DNA of 64,000 nt. It comes from Methylosinus sp. C49 (GTDB taxonomy: Bacteria; Pseudomonadota; Alphaproteobacteria; Rhizobiales; Beijerinckiaceae). Under the pieces are notes generated by a model. The model was not told the DNA's origin and searched no databases. It saw only the letters and a program-made list of their open reading frames with translations. Positions within the stretch are counted from its first letter, which is position 1. Every line of letters starts with the position of its first letter. Location: positions 2,698,501 through 2,762,500 of the forward strand of contig NZ_AP022332.1 of assembly GCF_009936375.1 (NCBI RefSeq). Reading direction: 5' to 3'. The translations under genes were made by a program, and so were the position numbers. Positions 8,418 to 16,632 of this stretch are shown here, in pieces.

Positions 8418-9191
8418 CTAATCCGGCAGCACGTCCGGCGTCTCCCAGGCGAGATGCTGCCCGCCGTCGACGGCGATCATCTGCCCGGTGACGCTGCGCG
8501 CCTCGGCGAGGAACACCACCGCGTCGACGACGCCGGACACATCCGCCGGACGGCGCAGCGGCACGCCGCGCGCTTCGGTCTCGAAGCCCTTCTGACCATG
8601 CACGGCGTTGGGAAACACCGGCCCCGGCCCCACGGCGTTGACGCGAATGCGCGGCGCGAAAGCCTGCGCCATTGTGCGCGTCGCCGTCCATAGAGCGGAC
8701 TTGGCCAGCGTATAGGTGAAGTAGCGCGGCGTCAGACGAAACACGCGCTGATCGATGATATTGACGATCGCCCCTTCCGCTTCCTCCGGCAATTGCGCGG
8801 CCATGTCGCGCGCCAGCAGCAGCGGCGCACGCAGATCGACGGCGAATTGCCGATCGAAGACCTCGACCGAAAAATCCTGCGCGGCGTCGAGCTCGAACAA
8901 GGAGGCGTTGTTGACGAGCAGCGTCACCGGCCCGAAAGCGCGCGCGGCGAGCCCCATCAGCGCCTCTGTCTCGCGCGCGTCGGAGAGATCGGCGCCGACC
9001 ACGGCGGCGCGGCCGCCCTTGGCGCGGATCGCCCCGGCCGCGAGTTCCGCCTCCTCTATGGAGCGATGCGAGGCGTGCAGCACCACCGGGCGCCCGCCAT
9101 GCGCCAGCCGCGCGGCGATCGCCAAGCCGATGCGCCGCGCCGCGCCCGTCACCAGAACCGGCCCCGAACCGCCTGCGCCGCCAGCGCTCAT
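8418..9191 (-). CDS. SDR-family oxidoreductase, pteridine-reductase-like (FolM type)
   Basis: Short-chain dehydrogenase of about 257 residues. The cofactor loop reads TGAARRIGLAIA, and the TGxxxRxG pattern with arginine is the one that distinguishes pteridine reductase/FolM-like members and favours NADPH. NNAS follows in the VTLLVNNASLF strand. The catalytic Tyr and Lys are in YFTYTLAKSALW, while the usual catalytic Ser strand reads VNIIDQRV, with Asp in place of Ser as in PTR1. PGPVFP and GQMIAVDGGQHL complete the fold. Start uncertain: I used an ATG at 9191, but an ATG at 9206 or GTG at 9233 is possible. Substrate is inferred only. Confidence 0.82.
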   Translation of the reverse strand: MSAGGAGGSGPVLVTGAARRIGLAIAARLAHGGRPVVLHASHRSIEEAELAAGAIRAKGGRAAVVGADLSDARETEALMGLAARAFGPVTLLVNNASLFELDAAQDFSVEVFDRQFAVDLRAPLLLARDMAAQLPEEAEGAIVNIIDQRVFRLTPRYFTYTLAKSALWTATRTMAQAFAPRIRVNAVGPGPVFPNAVHGQKGFETEARGVPLRRPADVSGVVDAVVFLAEARSVTGQMIAVDGGQHLAWETPDVLPD

Positions 9192-9580
9192 CGCCCGAAT
9201 CCCCATCTTGCCGCCGTACAAGGCAATTCTCACGCCGCGCCGACGCGGTCAATGCGTCGCCCAGACGTAACCACGGGCGATTTTACGAATTATTAGGCAA
9301 CCTCAGCGGCCCTATGCGACGTGACGATCAAAATAGAATGGATAATGACGAAAATTGCTCGGTTAATTCTAAATATAACATGGTTTCGACACAATCAATA
9401 CATTACCGCGCGCCGCGGTTTTGCTTCGCCGTGAGCGCGGGCTCGGGCGAGGAAAGGTTCCGTTAACGTGAACGATTTTAATTCGACTGAGCTCTGGCTG
9501 GGCCTTGCCCCTCGCCTGCGCCGAGTTTTGTGACCGCGAGCCCAACGCCCCGAAGGCGCGCGAATGTGGAGTCGAGTTCG
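9192..9580. other. Intergenic region between SDR gene and porin-like gene
   Basis: 389 bases without a convincing gene. The part from about 9280 to 9410 is strikingly A+T-rich for this genome (for example aattctaaatataac near 9364) and probably holds the divergent promoters, but I could not assign -35 and -10 boxes with confidence. No RNA-like hairpin stands out. Confidence 0.6.
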
Positions 9581-10264
9581 ATGAGACCTATGCTGCTTCC
9601 TGCGCTGCTGGCGCCCGCCCTGCTCTGCGCCGGCGCCTCCGCCCTCGCCGCCGATCTGCCGCGGCGCTCCGCCCCCGCCGCCGATTACTACAGCCCGCCG
9701 CCCGCCTTCACTTGGCAGGGCTTCTACATCGGCATCAACGGCGGCTATGCGCTGGGCTCGTTCCAGAACGGCAGCAGCAATCTGCTCGGCCAGCCGAACG
9801 GGTGGGTCGTGGGCGGCACCGCCGGCTATAATCTCACCTTCGCGCCCAACTTCCTCGTCGGCGTCGAAGGCGACTTCGATTTCAACAGCTCGAAGGACGG
9901 ACGCTCGCCTTTCGTCGGCGTCTCCGGCAATGGCTCTGTCGACAACACGCTCACCATTCGCGCGCGCGCCGGCGTCACTGTCGATCGCGCTCTGCTGTTC
10001 GTCACCGGCGGCTTCGCCGGCAGCAACACGACGGCGAGCGTGAGCAACGCCTTCCAAGGCTTCTACGGCCAGCAGTCGAAATTCCTCGCCGGCTGGGCGC
10101 TCGGCGCCGGCATCGAATTCGGCGTCGCGCCCAATCTCTCCGCCAAGGCGGAATATCTCTTCACCTCGGTCGGCGGCGATCGCTATTTCGATTTCTCGGC
10201 CAATGCGCTGCAGACGAATATCGACACGTCGACGATCCGCGGCGGCCTCAACTATCATTTCTAG
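9581..10264 (+). CDS. Outer-membrane beta-barrel protein, Omp25/Omp31-like
   Basis: Outer-membrane protein of about 227 residues with a signal peptide (LLPALLAPALLCAGASALA, cleavage before ADLPRR). The mature part begins with the proline-rich linker and FTWQGFYIGINGGYALG, which is the hallmark of the small alphaproteobacterial Omp25/Omp31 family. Alternating hydrophobic strands follow (GWVVGGTAGYNLTF, LTIRARAGVTVDRALLFVTG, AGWALGAGIEFGVAPNLSAK), ending in the barrel-terminal pattern GGLNYHF with a C-terminal phenylalanine recognised by BamA. An in-frame ATG further upstream at 9530 would precede the signal peptide and is unlikely. It is transcribed alone behind an A+T-rich leader. Confidence 0.88.
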   Translation: MRPMLLPALLAPALLCAGASALAADLPRRSAPAADYYSPPPAFTWQGFYIGINGGYALGSFQNGSSNLLGQPNGWVVGGTAGYNLTFAPNFLVGVEGDFDFNSSKDGRSPFVGVSGNGSVDNTLTIRARAGVTVDRALLFVTGGFAGSNTTASVSNAFQGFYGQQSKFLAGWALGAGIEFGVAPNLSAKAEYLFTSVGGDRYFDFSANALQTNIDTSTIRGGLNYHF

Positions 10265-10325
10265 TCCATGACGACGCCGATCCCGTCGAAAGACGGGGTC
10301 GGCTCGCGCGCGCGCTTTCGATTCT

Positions 10326-10469
10326 TCAATGCGCGTGTGGCTTGCTCAACGCGCTGGCGCCGGCTTTGAACAGCAGATAGCCGACGATCGAGACCGCGAC
10401 GACGGCGATCACCACGGCTTCGGTGAGCAAGGTGAAAACGATCGGATCATTGGCTCCGTAGGTGGACAT
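10326..10469 (-). CDS. 47-residue single-pass membrane protein
   Basis: Tiny protein beginning MSTYGANDPIVF behind a perfect GGAGG site, followed by one long hydrophobic helix (VVIAVVAVSIVGYLLF) and a short C-terminal tail ending SKPHAH. I do not recognise a family. It is flanked by the porin-like gene (convergent, 61 bases away) and a divergent exported-protein gene. The strong ribosome-binding site and the clean membrane segment support expression. Confidence 0.65.
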   Translation of the reverse strand: MSTYGANDPIVFTLLTEAVVIAVVAVSIVGYLLFKAGASALSKPHAH

Positions 10470-10748
10470 TGCCGATTCCTCCAGTCGCCTGTGCGATATT
10501 TCGAGACGCCAGGCTTGCATGAGAGATTAGGCCTTCGCAGCGGAACACGGCGAGCGAGCGCGTGGCCGCAGCGTCAATCGACCGCAATCACGAAAATCTC
10601 GGACAAAACGCGACGAATTTGATTTTCGTCAAAAGACACATCGCTGCGTCGCATCGAAAGAAACGCACTCGCCGCTGCGGATCGGCGACATAGGTTCAAC
10701 CGCGTTCGCGCACATTCGTTCCAAGCGCAGACGAAGGAGAACCGCATC

Positions 10749-11114
10749 ATGAGCACAGTCGTCAGATTGTCGTTGATCTGCGCTTCGGCGCTCGTCATCG
10801 GCGCGCTCGGCACCGACGCCGCCGTCGCCAAGGAGAAGCGCTGTCGGCAAGTTTGCGAGGACAGAACCGAGTACGAGCCGCCGAAAGTCGAGCAGCCGAC
10901 TTGCGAGCACAGGACGAGCTATGTGCGCCGCATCGTCGAGCGTCGGACGGTGTATGTGGCCCAGCCCGAGATGGTGGCGACGCCGGTGATCGCCTACCCC
11001 GCCTATACCTATGGCTATGCCTATCCGTACGGCTATAGCGGCTACGGAGGAGGCTACGGCGCCGGCTATGGCCTCGTCGGCGCGAGCTTCGGTGGCTGGG
11101 GCTGGGGCTGGTAG
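10749..11114 (+). CDS. Exported Cys-containing, Tyr/Gly-rich protein of unknown function
   Basis: 121-residue protein with an AAGGAG site and a signal peptide (LSLICASALVIGALGTDAAVA). The mature part has a short charged head with three cysteines (KRCRQVCED and PTCEHR), a repeated Arg/Glu/Val-rich segment (YVRRIVERRTVYVAQPE) and a tail of YGYAYPYGYSGYGGGYG ending in GGWGWGW. The layout, signal peptide plus charged head plus Tyr/Gly tail, recalls small surface proteins of this order. No enzymatic motif is visible and I assign no function. Confidence 0.7.
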   Translation: MSTVVRLSLICASALVIGALGTDAAVAKEKRCRQVCEDRTEYEPPKVEQPTCEHRTSYVRRIVERRTVYVAQPEMVATPVIAYPAYTYGYAYPYGYSGYGGGYGAGYGLVGASFGGWGWGW

Positions 11115-11231
11115 ATTTGGCGGAGCCGCGGCGCGACCCGAATCGTCGCGCCGCGAGCGAGGCAGAGCGCGTTTGACAATGTCGAGGCCGCACCTGATAG
11201 TTCAAGCGGGGAATTTTTCAGGCTGACGAAG

Positions 11232-11606
11232 ATGATCGACGAACATAGTGGCGAATTGCATGACAAATCCTCATCGAAGGATTTGCCGAAACTCTCCCGC
11301 CGTGGGCTGCTGGCGGGGCTCCTCGCGCTGCCCATCGCCGCGCTCGACGCCGGTTCCGCCAATGCGCAATATATCGGATTCGGCCCCTTCCGGCTGCATC
11401 TGCCGACAGGCGGCGGATATGGCGGCGGCTACAGCGGCGGCTATCGCCCGCGCAGACCCGCGCGCCATGTCGGCCACCATCAAAGCGGCGGCGGCGGCGG
11501 GCGTCACGCCTCACGGCGCGGCCGTCATGGCGGCAGCGGCGGCGGCGATAACGGCGGCGGAACGTCCACCAAAGGCGCGACAGGGCTCGGCAAGGCGGAT
11601 TACTGA
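11232..11606 (+). CDS. Exported Gly/His/Arg-rich protein with twin-arginine-like leader
   Basis: 124-residue protein whose N-terminus LPKLSRRGLLAGLLALPIAALDAGSA contains SRRGLLAG, a twin-arginine motif followed by a hydrophobic core and an ANA cleavage site near residue 45, so Tat export is plausible. The mature part is YIGFGPFRLHLP followed by glycine, histidine and arginine repeats (GGGYGGGYSGGYRP and HASRRGRHGGSGGG). No domain is recognised. A His- and Gly-rich exported chain could bind metal, but nothing here proves it. It converges on the kinase gene, 16 bases away. Confidence 0.65.
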   Translation: MIDEHSGELHDKSSSKDLPKLSRRGLLAGLLALPIAALDAGSANAQYIGFGPFRLHLPTGGGYGGGYSGGYRPRRPARHVGHHQSGGGGGRHASRRGRHGGSGGGDNGGGTSTKGATGLGKADY

Positions 11607-11622
11607 TCCGCCCAGCGCAGCA

Positions 11623-13434
11623 TCAATATTTGCCGGATTTGCGGAGCGCCTCGAGCGCCTCCGCGGCGCCCGGAAAATCCTGGGCCTTGGCGAGGCGAAA
11701 CAGATCGCCCGCCTTTTTCGCGTCTTTCTTCAGCACATTGGGCACGCCCTTCTCAAAGGCCTTGCCCAGCCAGAATTGGCCGCGCGGATTATTCTGGTCC
11801 GCCGCTTTCTTATACCAGCGCAGGGCCTCCTCGACATTCTCGCCGCCGTCGGCGTCGCCGTTCTGATACATATTGCCGAGCACGGCCTGCGCCTCGGGAA
11901 AGTCTTTGTCGGCGGCCTTCTTGATCCATTTGAAGGCTGTCGGAAGATGTTGCGGTCGCCCCTGCCCTTTCAGCGCAATCATGCCGATGATGAATTGCGC
12001 CTCGCGCTCCCCTGAAGCGGCGAGCGACTCGCCGATCGACGAAGCGCGGTCGAACTCTTTCTCCTTCACCGCTCTGCGCAGATCAGCGATGGTCGAGGAG
12101 GCGCCGAGGGACGCCTGCTCGACGGTCGCGGTCTTCTGGCCGGGAACGGTCGAGGGCTGGCAATCGGCGATGCTGAAGCCCTCATTGCATTTGGGCTTGG
12201 CTGGCGGCGCATCATTCGTCAATGCGGCCGGACGCTCGATCTCGTTTCGCGCCGGCTTGATCTCGCCGGTCTGACCGAAATCCAAGGTCTTCGCCGTCTG
12301 GCGACGCTCGCTCTCGAGCTCCGCGGCCGCGCGCCGCTCGCGCTCCACCTTGTCGAGCTCGCGCTTCTTATTGACGCTATCGCCATCGCCGCCGAACAGA
12401 AGCGGCGCGACGGCCGCAAAGGCGACGACAGCCACCGACACGCCCTGCACGGCCGGATGCAGCGATTTGAATCGCCGCGCCAGCGAGGTCGAACGGCTCT
12501 TGGCGACGGCCAGCGCGACGGAGGGCAGAGAGGCGGCGGAGCCGGCGCTCGCGCTCGTCTGCGTCGCTTTGTCGAGAAGATGAGCGGGGCTCTGCACGAT
12601 CGACGTGGCGTCGACGCGCAAGACGGTCGCGCCAATGGCGTCGCTGAAGGCGCGGATCGACGGATAGCGCTGCTCCGGCCGCTTGGCCAGCGCCTTCATG
12701 ATCGCGGCTTCCAGCTCCGGCGTCACGCCGGGGATGCGCGGCACCAGCGGCGGCGGATCTCTGCCGATCTGCGCCTGCAGCAGTTCCACCTCGTCGAGCC
12801 CCGCGAAAGGCGCCGCGCCGGAGAGAATTTCGTAGAGAACGACGGCGAGCGCATAGAGATCGCTGCGCTCATCGCCCTCGCTGCCGCGACGCTGCTCCGG
12901 CGCCATATAGAGCGGCGTGCCGATCGCCGTGCCGGCGCGCGTCATGCGCACGCTGCCCTGCACGCGGGCGATGCCGAAATCCATGATCTTCACGCGGCCG
13001 TCATTGCCGATCATGAGATTGGACGGCTTTATGTCGCGATGGATGACGCCCATCTGATGCGCATAGGCGACGCCATCGGCCGCCTGCGAGATGATGGCCA
13101 GGCATTCCTTCACGCCGAGCGGGCCGCCGCGCTCGCGCAGCACATCGTCGAGCGCGCGTCCGCGCACCAGCTCCATCACCATATAGAGCTCATTGCCATC
13201 GGGCAGCAGCGAATAGAGCGTGGTGATATTGGGATGGTTGAGGCGCGCGAGGCTCTGCGCCTCCGCCTTGAAGCGCCCGACGAATTCGGGATCCTGCGTC
13301 AGCTCGGGGCGCAGCGATTTGATCGCGACCTCGCGCTCGATGAATGTGTCGAAGGCGACATGCACCTTGCCCATTGCGCCGGCGCCGAGAAGCTCGACGA
13401 TGCGGTAATGGCCGATCATTTTTTGGTCGCTCAT
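11623..13434 (-). CDS. Membrane Ser/Thr protein kinase with C-terminal Sel1 repeats
   Basis: 603-residue Hanks-type kinase. The N-terminal domain is complete: glycine loop GAGAMG at 17-22, Lys39 in VAIKSL, catalytic HRDIKPSN at 132-139 and DFG at 152-154, with the activation-segment APEQRRG. A hydrophobic segment (VSVAVVAFAAVAPLLF) near residues 330-350 places the rest outside the cytoplasm. The C-terminal 120 residues form about three Sel1-like repeats (AFKWIKKAADKDFPEAQ, ALRWYKKAADQNNPRGQ). It is the last gene of an operon after an FHA protein and a PP2C phosphatase, with only 12 bases to the latter. Substrates are unknown. Confidence 0.92.
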   Translation of the reverse strand: MSDQKMIGHYRIVELLGAGAMGKVHVAFDTFIEREVAIKSLRPELTQDPEFVGRFKAEAQSLARLNHPNITTLYSLLPDGNELYMVMELVRGRALDDVLRERGGPLGVKECLAIISQAADGVAYAHQMGVIHRDIKPSNLMIGNDGRVKIMDFGIARVQGSVRMTRAGTAIGTPLYMAPEQRRGSEGDERSDLYALAVVLYEILSGAAPFAGLDEVELLQAQIGRDPPPLVPRIPGVTPELEAAIMKALAKRPEQRYPSIRAFSDAIGATVLRVDATSIVQSPAHLLDKATQTSASAGSAASLPSVALAVAKSRSTSLARRFKSLHPAVQGVSVAVVAFAAVAPLLFGGDGDSVNKKRELDKVERERRAAAELESERRQTAKTLDFGQTGEIKPARNEIERPAALTNDAPPAKPKCNEGFSIADCQPSTVPGQKTATVEQASLGASSTIADLRRAVKEKEFDRASSIGESLAASGEREAQFIIGMIALKGQGRPQHLPTAFKWIKKAADKDFPEAQAVLGNMYQNGDADGGENVEEALRWYKKAADQNNPRGQFWLGKAFEKGVPNVLKKDAKKAGDLFRLAKAQDFPGAAEALEALRKSGKY

Positions 13435-13446
13435 GACCTCATGCCT

Positions 13447-14316
13447 CTATCGAACGACGATGACGCGCGTCGGCGGCGCGCCGTCCGCGACGACGGAAAT
13501 TTTCTGTGTCGCGGCTTGATCGCGCGCGCCGGGCGGCGGCGCGACGATCTGAAACACGCCGACGGAAATATTGTCGTGCCCGCCCGCCGCGAGCGCGGCC
13601 TCCACCAGCAAATGGCAGGAATCCTGCGGCGCGCGATCGGGAACGACGGCGGCGAGCTCGGCCTCGGAAACCAGATTGGAGAGGCCGTCCGAGCATAGAA
13701 TGATCGCGTCGCCGATCGCGAGCGGCAGGCCCTCCGACCAAATGGTCGGCGCCACCTCCTTGCGCGTTCCGACCGCCTGCAGAATGACATTGCCGCCGGG
13801 GCTGCGCTCGGCCTCCGCCTGCGTCATCACGCCCTCGCGCACCAATTGCGCGTGGAGCGTCTGATCGTCGGAGAGCTGCGTCACCTCGCGGCCGCGCAAG
13901 ATATAAGCGCGGCTGTCGCCGACATGAGCGAGCCACAGTCTACCGTCGCGAATGACGACGGCGGTGCAGGTCGTGCCCATGCCCTTGCATTCGGGCTCGC
14001 GCACGCTCTGCTCGAATATGGCGCGATTGGCGGCCTCGAAAGCCGCCTTCAGCGCGCGCGGCGGCTCGACGTCGAGCGAGTAGAACACCCGGCGCACGAC
14101 TTCCGTCGCGAGCGCGCTCGCCACCTCGCCGGCGGCGTGTCCGCCCATTCCATCGGCGACGATGGCGAGATAGCCCTGTCTCGCCTCCGGCGCATCGGGC
14201 GCCGGCGCGACAAAGGCGACGCTGTCCTCATTGGAGGAGCGCACGCGGCCGACGTCGGTCCGCATTGCGCCGACAACGCGGAAAGCGCCCAATGGAGCCT
14301 CGCGCCCCGTCGCCAT
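13447..14316 (-). CDS. PP2C-family Ser/Thr phosphatase
   Basis: 289-residue metal-dependent phosphatase expected to reverse phosphorylation by the kinase encoded next door. All PP2C metal and phosphate motifs are present: VGRVRSSNEDS near 22-33, VADGMGGHAAGE near 54-65, AHVGDSRAYILRG, ILCSDGLSN and GGHDNISVGVF. There is no membrane segment, so it acts in the cytoplasm. It is the middle gene of the FHA-PP2C-kinase operon, 15 bases after the FHA gene and 12 before the kinase. This is the same kinase/phosphatase/FHA trio known from bacterial threonine-phosphorylation switches. Confidence 0.94.
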   Translation of the reverse strand: MATGREAPLGAFRVVGAMRTDVGRVRSSNEDSVAFVAPAPDAPEARQGYLAIVADGMGGHAAGEVASALATEVVRRVFYSLDVEPPRALKAAFEAANRAIFEQSVREPECKGMGTTCTAVVIRDGRLWLAHVGDSRAYILRGREVTQLSDDQTLHAQLVREGVMTQAEAERSPGGNVILQAVGTRKEVAPTIWSEGLPLAIGDAIILCSDGLSNLVSEAELAAVVPDRAPQDSCHLLVEAALAAGGHDNISVGVFQIVAPPPGARDQAATQKISVVADGAPPTRVIVVR

Positions 14317-14331
14317 TTTCCCGACCTTCGA

Positions 14332-16140
14332 TCAGTTGCGCTGCGCGCGCAGCAGGTCTCGCCCGAATTTGATCGGCACGGCGAGCGTCACGCGCGCGTC
14401 GCCGCGGCTGCGGCTGTAGGTGAACAGGCCGATGACCTTGCCATTGGCGTTGAACACCGGGCCGCCGCTATTGCCGGAGCCCGTGGCCAGCACGCTGAGC
14501 TGAATGCGCTCGCCGGCGCTGGTCAGCGTGACGCCGTCCTTCTCCTTATAGCCAGTGGAGAGCTTGGATACGATGCCATCCGTCACCGTCGCCTCGGGAA
14601 TGACCTCGTTCTGAACGCGTGTCAGGCCGTTCTCGACCGTCACCTGACGCTGAACATTCTCCACCGAAATGCCCGGATAGCCGAGCACGATGACCTTTTC
14701 GCCGATCGTCACCTGATCGTCGTCGGCGAGCTCGACCTTGTCGAGCAGCTGCGGCGAGTCGATCTTGATGAGCGCGGCGTCGGAATCCGCGGAAGCGCGC
14801 ACCAGCGCCGCATTGACGCCGAGCCGCGCGCCGGGAAAACGCACCTCGAGCTGCTCGTTGCGGCCCTCGAAAGTGCGCTGCTCATTGCGCGTCATGTCGG
14901 GGATGTTGTTGCGGCCGATCGGAATGGCGACGCTCGACGGGAAAATGACGCCGCCCGCTTCCGGCACCCACATGTTCAGATCGGCGTAGTCCTCGGATTC
15001 GAGATCGATGACCCCGATGGGCTTTCGCACCTTCGCATTCTTGGCGCCGGGGCCGCCGCCGAGATCGAACACATAGCCGAGGCGCGGCGAATCGTAAGTC
15101 ACCTTCCAGCCGGCGGCGACATGCTTGTTGGTGAGCAGATAGCCCTGCTCGCTGATGACGAAGCCGGAGCCCCGCCCGGCGCCGGCGATCTGCAGATTGG
15201 AGCGCTGATCGTCCTCGAGCGTCAGCCAGCGCACGACCTTGCCATTGGGCAGGCGCACATAGGCGGGCAGCGTGTCCTTTCCGAACCGGAAGGTCTGATG
15301 GAAGATCGGCTTGCCGGTCTGCGTGTCGAAGAGACGCCAGCGCAGATCGATGCGCGCGGTGGCGTTGGAATATTTATTGTAGATGTCGAGCGGCGTCATG
15401 CCGATCAGATTGGTCTTCACCTCGCCCTGCAGCGCGGCGCTGCGCTGATCGGCGTGCTTGGCGTCCGCCTTCACATCGGCGAGATCGGCCTGATGGCGCT
15501 CGTCATCCTTGATCTGCTTCCAATAGACGGCGCCGCCGCCGAGCGCGATGAAGGCGAGCAGTCCCGCCGCCACGGCGCCCCAGGTGCGGCTCACCGAGCG
15601 GCGCTCCTCGACGATCAGCCGCTGCACCGTCTCCTGGCCGACGCCGACCTTGTGCGGGGGCGCCTCAGTCGATGTCGAGCTTACCTGGGCGACGGCGGTG
15701 GAGGCCGCCGTCTGCGCCGTCTCGATCAGCCGGGTCGCAGCGGAATCGTCTATTCCGATGACGCGCGTGCGCGCCGCGAAGCTGGCCGGCCGCGGCTGCA
15801 GATCGAAGGCGAATTTCGGGCCCTTGGCGCCGCCGAGCTCGATCTTGTCCTCGGGCAGCAGCTCCGCGTCTTGCGAGATGCGCTGGCCGTTCAGGAAAGT
15901 GCCATTGCTGGAATTGAGGTCGATCAGCTTGAACTTCAGATCGTCGCCTTCGCCCTCGATGCGGATGACGGCGTGCTGCCGGCTGACGACGCCGTCTATG
16001 GTGGGGTCGAAAGCGATTTTCGATGTCGGATCGCGGCCGATGGTGATCTCTTTCAGATCGCCGATCGGAAGCTGCTCGATCTGATTGGCCTTCGACCCAG
16101 ACAAATGCCGAATGACGACGCGCTCGACGACTCCACCCAT
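14332..16140 (-). CDS. FHA-domain, membrane-anchored trypsin-like serine protease
   Basis: 602-residue fusion. Residues about 10-105 are an FHA phosphothreonine-binding domain (TIGRDPTSKIAFD, VVSRQHAVIRI and LNSSNGTFLNGQ). After a linker comes one membrane helix (WGAVAAGLLAFIALGGGAVY, near 190-210), then a periplasmic trypsin-like domain with the His in LLTNKHVAAG, the Asp in SDAALIKID and the nucleophile in GSGNSGGPVFN. There is no PDZ domain, so it is not a classical HtrA. The start ATG at 16140 begins MGGVVERVVIRHL; upstream codons look non-coding. It is first in the operon with PP2C and kinase, suggesting phosphorylation inside controls proteolysis outside. The link is inferred. Confidence 0.88.
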   Translation of the reverse strand: MGGVVERVVIRHLSGSKANQIEQLPIGDLKEITIGRDPTSKIAFDPTIDGVVSRQHAVIRIEGEGDDLKFKLIDLNSSNGTFLNGQRISQDAELLPEDKIELGGAKGPKFAFDLQPRPASFAARTRVIGIDDSAATRLIETAQTAASTAVAQVSSTSTEAPPHKVGVGQETVQRLIVEERRSVSRTWGAVAAGLLAFIALGGGAVYWKQIKDDERHQADLADVKADAKHADQRSAALQGEVKTNLIGMTPLDIYNKYSNATARIDLRWRLFDTQTGKPIFHQTFRFGKDTLPAYVRLPNGKVVRWLTLEDDQRSNLQIAGAGRGSGFVISEQGYLLTNKHVAAGWKVTYDSPRLGYVFDLGGGPGAKNAKVRKPIGVIDLESEDYADLNMWVPEAGGVIFPSSVAIPIGRNNIPDMTRNEQRTFEGRNEQLEVRFPGARLGVNAALVRASADSDAALIKIDSPQLLDKVELADDDQVTIGEKVIVLGYPGISVENVQRQVTVENGLTRVQNEVIPEATVTDGIVSKLSTGYKEKDGVTLTSAGERIQLSVLATGSGNSGGPVFNANGKVIGLFTYSRSRGDARVTLAVPIKFGRDLLRAQRN

Positions 16141-16347
16141 AGCCCCGCCCCTGAAAAAAAACAGCGACTTTGCGTCAACGCGCGAAAAAACAAAACAAAG
16201 CGCCCGCGTCGCCCCCAATTACAGAATACCAGCGGCGCGCGGCCCATCGCAAGAGGCGTTCCGCGGCCTCCGGGGCGCCGACTTGCGCCGAGCCGGCCGA
16301 TCGTATAGCAGGTTCCTCTGGACGATGAGCGCGGAGTCCCTCGCCCG

Positions 16348-16578
16348 ATGAGCAAGAAGCCGTTGAACTTGGTGCATTTGTCGACCCTGATCGCCGTCGC
16401 GATCCTGGTCGGCACGGAGCTCGTCGCGACCTCCTGGGCCGCCGGCTGGGCGCTCGGCGGTCTGTTTCAGCTCGACCCGGCCGTGAGCCGCATTTTCGAA
16501 ATCGTCTTCGCGCTGGCCGGCTTGGTCGGCCTGTATTTCTTCATGCGCACAGCCGTCCGCCACGAGCCTATCCGCTGA
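16348..16578 (+). CDS. 76-residue two-helix membrane protein
   Basis: Small protein with two hydrophobic segments (LIAVAILVGTELVATSWAAG and IFEIVFALAGLVGLYFFM) joined by a short loop and ending in a basic tail RTAVRHEPIR. No family recognised with confidence. It starts 207 bases from the divergent FHA-protease gene and is followed 54 bases later by opgD on the same strand, so it might be co-transcribed with opgD. Confidence 0.7.
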   Translation: MSKKPLNLVHLSTLIAVAILVGTELVATSWAAGWALGGLFQLDPAVSRIFEIVFALAGLVGLYFFMRTAVRHEPIR

Positions 16579-16632
16579 TTTTTCGACCCTAGGCCGACGA
16601 CAGGCGCTTCCCCGCCCCGCGAGGTTCCCTGC

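Noticed and set aside
6246-8693. Very long open frame on the plus strand opposite recG and its neighbour
   Set aside because: It is the antisense shadow of recG, caused by high G+C at third codon positions. The product is Arg/Gln/Ala-rich without domains, while the minus strand encodes a full RecG.
11623-16140. Part of a type VI secretion locus
   Set aside because: The kinase/phosphatase/FHA trio suggested it, but no Tss structural gene is anywhere in the window and the FHA protein is a protease fusion.
13846-16308. Long plus-strand frame across the FHA-protease and phosphatase genes
   Set aside because: Antisense shadow; the minus strand carries recognisable FHA, protease and PP2C motifs.
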